From NCBI RefSeq assembly GCF_019599405.1, contig NZ_RKLQ01000001.1:1550001-1614000 (forward strand): a stretch of DNA of 64,000 nt, given 5' to 3'. The translations under genes and the position numbers were made by a program. The notes under the pieces were generated by a model. That model was not told where the DNA came from and made no database searches. It saw only the letters and a list, made by a program, of their open reading frames with translations. This DNA comes from Haloarcula salinisoli (GTDB lineage: Archaea > Halobacteriota > Halobacteria > Halobacteriales > Haloarculaceae). Positions 60,083 to 64,000 of this stretch are shown here, in pieces (within the stretch, counting starts at the first letter, position 1; the number at the start of each line of letters is the position of its first letter).

Positions 60083-61777
60083 ATGTACGACGACGAGGAA
60101 CTCCGGGCGATACGGGAGGCAAAAGCCGACTGGGAAGAAGAGACCCTCGGCCCGGCCATGGACGCTTACGGGGAGCGGGGCGACCGATTCGCCACCGTCT
60201 CGAACCTCGACGTCGACCGTCTCTACACGCCGCTGGACGTCGCCGACACCGACTACGAGCGGGACCTTGGCTTTCCCGGCGAGGAACCGTACACGCGGGG
60301 CGTCTACCCGACGATGTACCGCGGGCGCCAGTGGACGATGCGGCAGTTCGCGGGCTTTGGCACCGCCGAGGAGACCAACGAGCGCTTTCACTACCTCGTC
60401 GACGAGGGCCAGACCGGCCTCTCGACCGCCTTCGATATGCCGACGCTGATGGGGCTGGACTCGGACGACCCGATGGCCGACGGCGAGGTCGGCAAGGAGG
60501 GCGTCGCGGTCGATACCCTCGACGACATGGACCGCCTGTTCGACGACATCGACCTCGCCGACGTCTCGACATCTTTCACCATCAACCCGAGCGCGCCCGT
60601 CGTCTACGCGATGTATCTGGCCCTGGCCGACCGGCGCGGCGTCCCACGCGAGCAGTTGCGGGGCACCCTCCAGAACGACATGTTCAAGGAGTTCATCGCA
60701 CAGAAGGAGTGGGTCGTCGGCCCGGAGCCCTCCCTGAAGCTCGTCACCGACGTCATCGAGTTCGCCAGCCGGGAGACCCCGTCGTTCAAGCCGGTCTCGG
60801 TGTCGGGCTACCACATCCGCGAGGCGGGCGCGACCGCCGTCGAGGAACTGGCTTTCACGCTGGCCGACGGCTTCGCCTACGTCGAGGACTGCCTCGCGCG
60901 CGGGCTGGACGTGGACGACTTTGCCCCACAGCTGTCCTTTTTCTTCAACTCGCACAACGCCATCTTCGAGGAGGTAGCGAAGTTCCGGGCGGCCCGGCGT
61001 ATCTACGCCCGCGCCATGGCCGAGTGGTACGACGCCGAGGCGGCGGCGAGCAAGCAACTGAAGTTCCACACACAGACCGCCGGGCAGTCACTGACCGCCC
61101 AGCAGCCCCTGAACAACGTCGTCCGTGTGACCATCCAGGCGCTTGCGGGCGTGTTGGGCGGGACCCAGAGTTTGCATACCAACAGCTTCGACGAGGCGCT
61201 GGCCCTGCCCTCCGAGCAGGCCGTCCGGGTCGCCCTGCGGACCCAGCAGATTATCGCCGAGGAGTCCGGCGCGGCCGACATCGTCGACCCGCTGGGCGGG
61301 AGCTTCGCCGTCGAGTCACTCACCGACGAGATAGAACGGAAGGCGATGGACCACATCGAACACATCCGCGACGAACTGGGCGACGGCTCGATGCGCGACG
61401 GTGTGCTCGCGGGTATCGAGCAGGGGTACTTCCAGCGGGCGATTCAGGATTCGGCCTACGAGTACCAGCAACGGGTCGAACGCGACGAGGAACTGGTCGT
61501 CGGCGTCAACGCCTACACGGTCGAGGAGGACCCCGAACCGGACGTGTTGACCGTCGACGAGGACGTACAGGAACGCCAACGCGAGCGGCTGGCAGCGGTC
61601 AGAGCCGGGCGAGACGACGACGCAGTGGCTGGGGCGCTTGCCGACGTAGCGGACGCCGTCGACGCCGACGAGAACGTGCTCCCGTCCGTCGTCGAGGCGG
61701 TGAAATCCCAGGCCACGATGGGCGAGATAATGGACGTGTTCAGGGAGCAGTTCGGCGAGTACCGCGAGACGCCGTGA
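60083..61777 (+). CDS. mcmA: Methylmalonyl-CoA mutase, large catalytic subunit
   Basis: From ATG 60083 the 564-residue protein has the TIM-barrel signature of the mutase: YPTMYRGRQWTMRQFAGFGT, STAFDMPTLMGLDSDDP, and the late LAGVLGGTQSLHTNSFDEALALPS. It lacks the C-terminal cobalamin-binding domain, so it needs a separate small B12 subunit, not found in this window. It converts methylmalonyl-CoA and succinyl-CoA, for propionate and odd-chain fatty acids or the methylaspartate cycle in haloarchaea. Codons from 59990 to 60082 in frame are not believed to be coding. Confidence 0.95.
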   Translation: MYDDEELRAIREAKADWEEETLGPAMDAYGERGDRFATVSNLDVDRLYTPLDVADTDYERDLGFPGEEPYTRGVYPTMYRGRQWTMRQFAGFGTAEETNERFHYLVDEGQTGLSTAFDMPTLMGLDSDDPMADGEVGKEGVAVDTLDDMDRLFDDIDLADVSTSFTINPSAPVVYAMYLALADRRGVPREQLRGTLQNDMFKEFIAQKEWVVGPEPSLKLVTDVIEFASRETPSFKPVSVSGYHIREAGATAVEELAFTLADGFAYVEDCLARGLDVDDFAPQLSFFFNSHNAIFEEVAKFRAARRIYARAMAEWYDAEAAASKQLKFHTQTAGQSLTAQQPLNNVVRVTIQALAGVLGGTQSLHTNSFDEALALPSEQAVRVALRTQQIIAEESGAADIVDPLGGSFAVESLTDEIERKAMDHIEHIRDELGDGSMRDGVLAGIEQGYFQRAIQDSAYEYQQRVERDEELVVGVNAYTVEEDPEPDVLTVDEDVQERQRERLAAVRAGRDDDAVAGALADVADAVDADENVLPSVVEAVKSQATMGEIMDVFREQFGEYRETP

Positions 61778-62059
61778 TTACTCCGGGTTCCGACGGCCGG
61801 CCGCGTCGTCGGTCCGGCGCGAGACGTAGATGACCAGCCCCAGCAGGACACCGAGCCCGACGCCGATAGTCACCATCCCGTACAGGGCCACGCCGAAGGG
61901 CGTTGGCGGCAAGGCGATGACGCCAAACAGTGCCGGCTCGAGGTCGGCGGGTCGAATCGACCCCAGGACAAAGCCCATCACCCCCGCCAGCGCGACGATG
62001 ATGACGTATATCTGGACGACGACTTTCTCGCCGGGCGTCTCGCCGACCTCTTGACTCAT
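61778..62059 (-). CDS. Two-helix small membrane protein of the cox cluster
   Basis: The 93-residue protein has two helices (about 15-36 and 48-80) and a basic tail (RRTDDAAGRRNPE). Its stop directly abuts the convergent mutase stop (TGATTA). Haloarchaeal genes of this type next to cytochrome oxidase are often called cox-cluster proteins (a DUF7520-like label from memory). It may be a small accessory of the oxidase, but that rests on position only. Confidence 0.7.
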   Translation of the reverse strand: MSQEVGETPGEKVVVQIYVIIVALAGVMGFVLGSIRPADLEPALFGVIALPPTPFGVALYGMVTIGVGLGVLLGLVIYVSRRTDDAAGRRNPE

Positions 62060-62117
62060 AGGTTGGTTTGGGACGCGAGACGATTAGCCTTTTTCACTTC
62101 CGGCCCCAAGGCCGCGT

Positions 62118-62210
62118 ATGTCACAGAAGGAACTCCTGTTTATCGTGCTTTCGGGCATCGCTATCATGATGTTCATCACCGCTATCGTGCTGGTCTCGGG
62201 TGCGAGCTGA
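62118..62210 (+). CDS. 30-residue single-helix membrane microprotein
   Basis: ATG 62118 opens MSQKELLFIVLSGIAIMMF followed by ITAIVLVSGAS and TGA at 62208-62210. It is one continuous hydrophobic helix with a short charged N-terminus, too small for most gene callers. CCTTTTTCAC (62089-62098) sits about 25 bases before the ATG, the spacing of a leaderless promoter. It lies between two other small membrane genes of the cox region and may be a tiny oxidase accessory subunit. Confidence 0.6.
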   Translation: MSQKELLFIVLSGIAIMMFITAIVLVSGAS

Positions 62211-62260
62211 GCCGCCCCAAACCTTATTTTCGCACCCACTGTCTGTGAAAGACAGTTCAG

Positions 62261-62449
62261 ATGACAGCCGCCCCGCTCGACCTCCACAAGCGCGTCCGGC
62301 TCCCGCTGTTTGTCCTCCTCGGATTCGCGACCACCGGTGCGGCCTACTACACCGGAACGACCGGAGAATCGTTGCCGCTACTGGTCGCGGCCTCGGGGCT
62401 GGGGACGCTGCTGGTGCTCACGACCGATTACGAGCAACTCGAAGAGTAA
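62261..62449 (+). CDS. Small two-helix membrane protein of the cox cluster
   Basis: The 62-residue protein begins MTAAPLDLHKRVRLPLFVLL with a basic pre-helix stretch, two helices (about 14-32 and 38-54) and an acidic end (DYEQLEE). It runs convergently toward coxA and shares the cluster with two other small membrane proteins. The function is unknown. Confidence 0.65.
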   Translation: MTAAPLDLHKRVRLPLFVLLGFATTGAAYYTGTTGESLPLLVAASGLGTLLVLTTDYEQLEE

Positions 62450-62480
62450 CGAAAAACGGCGTCGTCAGTTGTCGGCTTTC

Positions 62481-62568
62481 GGCTCACCGCCGTCGGAGCG
62501 GGGCTCCGACGAGGTTCGGTTCGCTTCGCTCACCTCACTGCCGTCAGAACGAGGTTCTGACGTAGTTC
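62481..62568. repeat. Pair of covarying hairpins between convergent genes
   Basis: GTCGGAGC-GGG-GCTCCGAC (62492-62510) and GTCAGAAC-GAG-GTTCTGAC (62543-62561) are two hairpins of the same design, eight-base stem and three-base loop. Their flanks repeat too (CTCAC(C/T)GCCGTC before, ACG(A/T)(G/A)GTTCG after). The bases that differ in the stems change on both sides. They may be a bidirectional terminator. Confidence 0.75.
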
Positions 62569-62571
62569 GCC

Positions 62572-64000
62572 TCAATCGTCCGATTTCGGCTCACCGCCGT
62601 CGGTCAGCGCAGATTTCTCGTCGTCCTCGCCGCCGTCGGTGATAGCCGTCTCCAGCTTGCGGTCGTACCACTCCCACTCCTTGTCGAGCATTCCGTCGCG
62701 CTCGAGGTTCCACGGGTCGCCGTCCTCTACCTTCGGCCCTTCGAGCCAGGACTGCAGCAGGTTCCAGACGAAGATGAGCTGGCCGACCAGCAGGATAAAG
62801 GCGCCAACCGTGGCCAGCAGGTGGTACGTGCTTACCTGTGCCAGCGGCGCGATGGCGCCGTCGAACTGGTAGGTCGCGTAGCGGCGCGGCATACCCAGAT
62901 ACCCCAGCGCCAGCATCGCGAAGAACGTGAGGTTGGTCCCGATCATCGAGAGCCAGAAGTGGGCCTTCCCGAGCGTGCGCTGGTACATCCGACCGGTGAA
63001 GACGGGGAACCAGTAGTAGATGCCCGCGAAGACGGCAAAGCCGATAGCGCCCATGACGATGTAGTGGAAGTGACCCACGACGTAGTAGGTGTCGTGCAGC
63101 ACCAGGTCGACGGGGATTGCAGCGAGGAAGACGCCGGTGACACCGCCGATGATGAAGTTCGAGATGAAGCCGATACAGAACAGCATCGGGGTGGTCAGGC
63201 GCAGGCGGCCGTTCCACATCGTCGTAATCCAGTTGAACGTCTTGACGGCGCTGGGTATCGCGATAGCCAGCGAGACCGCCATAAAGGAGGCCCGCAGTCG
63301 CGGGTCCATCCCCGTCGAGAACATGTGGTGGGCCCACACGCCGAAGGAGAGCACGCCGATAGCCAGCGTGGAGTAGACGACGAACTTGAAGCCAAACAGC
63401 TTCCGGCCGGAGAACTTCGGCAGGATGAGACTGACCAGGCCCATCGGCGGGAGCACGAGGATGTACACCTCGGGGTGGCCGAAGAACCAGAACAGATGTT
63501 GCCACAGCAGCGGGCCGCCACCCTCCACGGCGAAGAACGTCGTCTGGAGGTTACGGTCCAGCAGCAACATCACGATAGCGCTGCCCAGCAGCGGGAAGGC
63601 AAAGAGGATGAGCGCCGACTGGGTGAGGATGGTCCACGAGAAGATATCGAGGTTCGCCCAGCTGACGTCCTCACCGCGCTCGGTGAAGACGGTCGCGATG
63701 AAGTTGATGGCACCCATCGTCGCGGCGACCCCCGAGAGGTGCAGCCCCAGCAGCATCAGGTCGACGCCGGGGTTGGCCTGCTCGACCGACAGGGGCGTGT
63801 ACATCGTCCAGGCCGTCTGTGCCGGCTCGATCATGTTCTCGGTGACCGGCGCCAGGAAGAACCCGGCCCAGATGAGGAGGGCGGCGGGCGGGAGCAGCCA
63901 GAACGCGATGGCGTTGATACGCGGGAACGCCATGTCGTCGGCACCGATGAGCAGCGGGATGAAGTAGTTCGCAAAGGCCGCGATGATTGGCGTTCCGAAC
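62572..64000 (-). CDS. coxA: Cytochrome c oxidase subunit I (heme-copper oxidase), N-terminal part outside window
   Basis: The frame is open to the right edge; the codons before 63933 encode NYFIPLLIGADD, standard subunit I sequence, so the gene starts beyond the window. Visible motifs are the CuB/Tyr site FGHPEVYILVLPPMG (His and cross-linked Tyr), the CuB histidine pair WAHHMF, and the heme ligands in VGHFHYIVMG. It is the proton-pumping O2-reducing subunit in the membrane. The C-terminal 30 residues are acidic (DGGEDDEKSALTDGG), a halophile extension. Subunits II and III are expected outside or beyond this edge. Confidence 0.97.
   Translation of the reverse strand, partial: FGTPIIAAFANYFIPLLIGADDMAFPRINAIAFWLLPPAALLIWAGFFLAPVTENMIEPAQTAWTMYTPLSVEQANPGVDLMLLGLHLSGVAATMGAINFIATVFTERGEDVSWANLDIFSWTILTQSALILFAFPLLGSAIVMLLLDRNLQTTFFAVEGGGPLLWQHLFWFFGHPEVYILVLPPMGLVSLILPKFSGRKLFGFKFVVYSTLAIGVLSFGVWAHHMFSTGMDPRLRASFMAVSLAIAIPSAVKTFNWITTMWNGRLRLTTPMLFCIGFISNFIIGGVTGVFLAAIPVDLVLHDTYYVVGHFHYIVMGAIGFAVFAGIYYWFPVFTGRMYQRTLGKAHFWLSMIGTNLTFFAMLALGYLGMPRRYATYQFDGAIAPLAQVSTYHLLATVGAFILLVGQLIFVWNLLQSWLEGPKVEDGDPWNLERDGMLDKEWEWYDRKLETAITDGGEDDEKSALTDGGEPKSDD

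Overview
The window is haloarchaeal chromosome. Base composition is high in GC, proteins are very rich in Asp and Glu, many genes appear leaderless with TATA-like boxes about 27-30 bases upstream, and neighbouring genes overlap by ATGA or GTGA. Recognisable haloarchaeal signatures include the uS15 / RecJ-like / Pcc1 / eS1 string, Tat-type lipoprotein signals, a halocyanin-like copper protein, an H-NOX protein and a cytochrome oxidase subunit I cluster with tiny membrane proteins. I see no rRNA, no CRISPR array and no complete insertion sequence. Family numbers of the DUF type are recalled from memory and need a profile search.

Layout. 0-17 kb is mostly housekeeping: a phospholipase-D-like membrane protein cut by the window edge, an AT-rich pair of small membrane genes, a DHH phosphoesterase, a nested inverted repeat, a JAMM protease with FAD synthase (ribL), lumazine synthase (ribH) with an aminotransferase, a GT-C-type glycosyltransferase-like protein, purK, an H-NOX gas sensor coupled to a HAMP/transducer fragment, a copper protein, and the S15/RecJ/Pcc1/S3Ae operon. 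17.3-38.7 kb is one large surface-structure locus. It holds two long pilin-like proteins on the plus strand, two paralogous five-gene cassettes of small single-helix proteins on the minus strand, a 1584-residue adhesin-like protein between the cassettes, and a type II/IV secretion ATPase with its two-domain membrane platform. A tRNA-Ala(GGC) sits between the second cassette and the secretion genes.

38.9-64 kb is metabolic and regulatory: aminotransferase with Lrp regulator, a small winged-helix regulator with its own palindrome, an MFS transporter, a thioredoxin-like protein, the PTS-dependent dihydroxyacetone kinase (dhaKLM) with HPr, an MscS channel, a methyltransferase, CheC, acyl-CoA ligase and acyl-CoA dehydrogenase, a VapBC-like pair, a lactonase-like metallo-beta-lactamase, a DICT-domain sensor, pyruvate/2-oxoacid:ferredoxin oxidoreductase with an Lrp regulator, a nucleotide-binding/DHH fusion, a CBS/ParB-like protein, methylmalonyl-CoA mutase large subunit, and the 3' part of cytochrome oxidase subunit I.

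The most interesting parts are the pilus/adhesin locus, with its duplicated cassettes bracketing a CARDB/GLUG adhesin, and the H-NOX plus tip-less transducer pair. Smaller DNA oddities include a covarying pair of hairpins beside coxA, a 32-base tandem repeat that copies the stop region of a membrane protein gene, and three convergent gene pairs that share their stop codons over CTAG.
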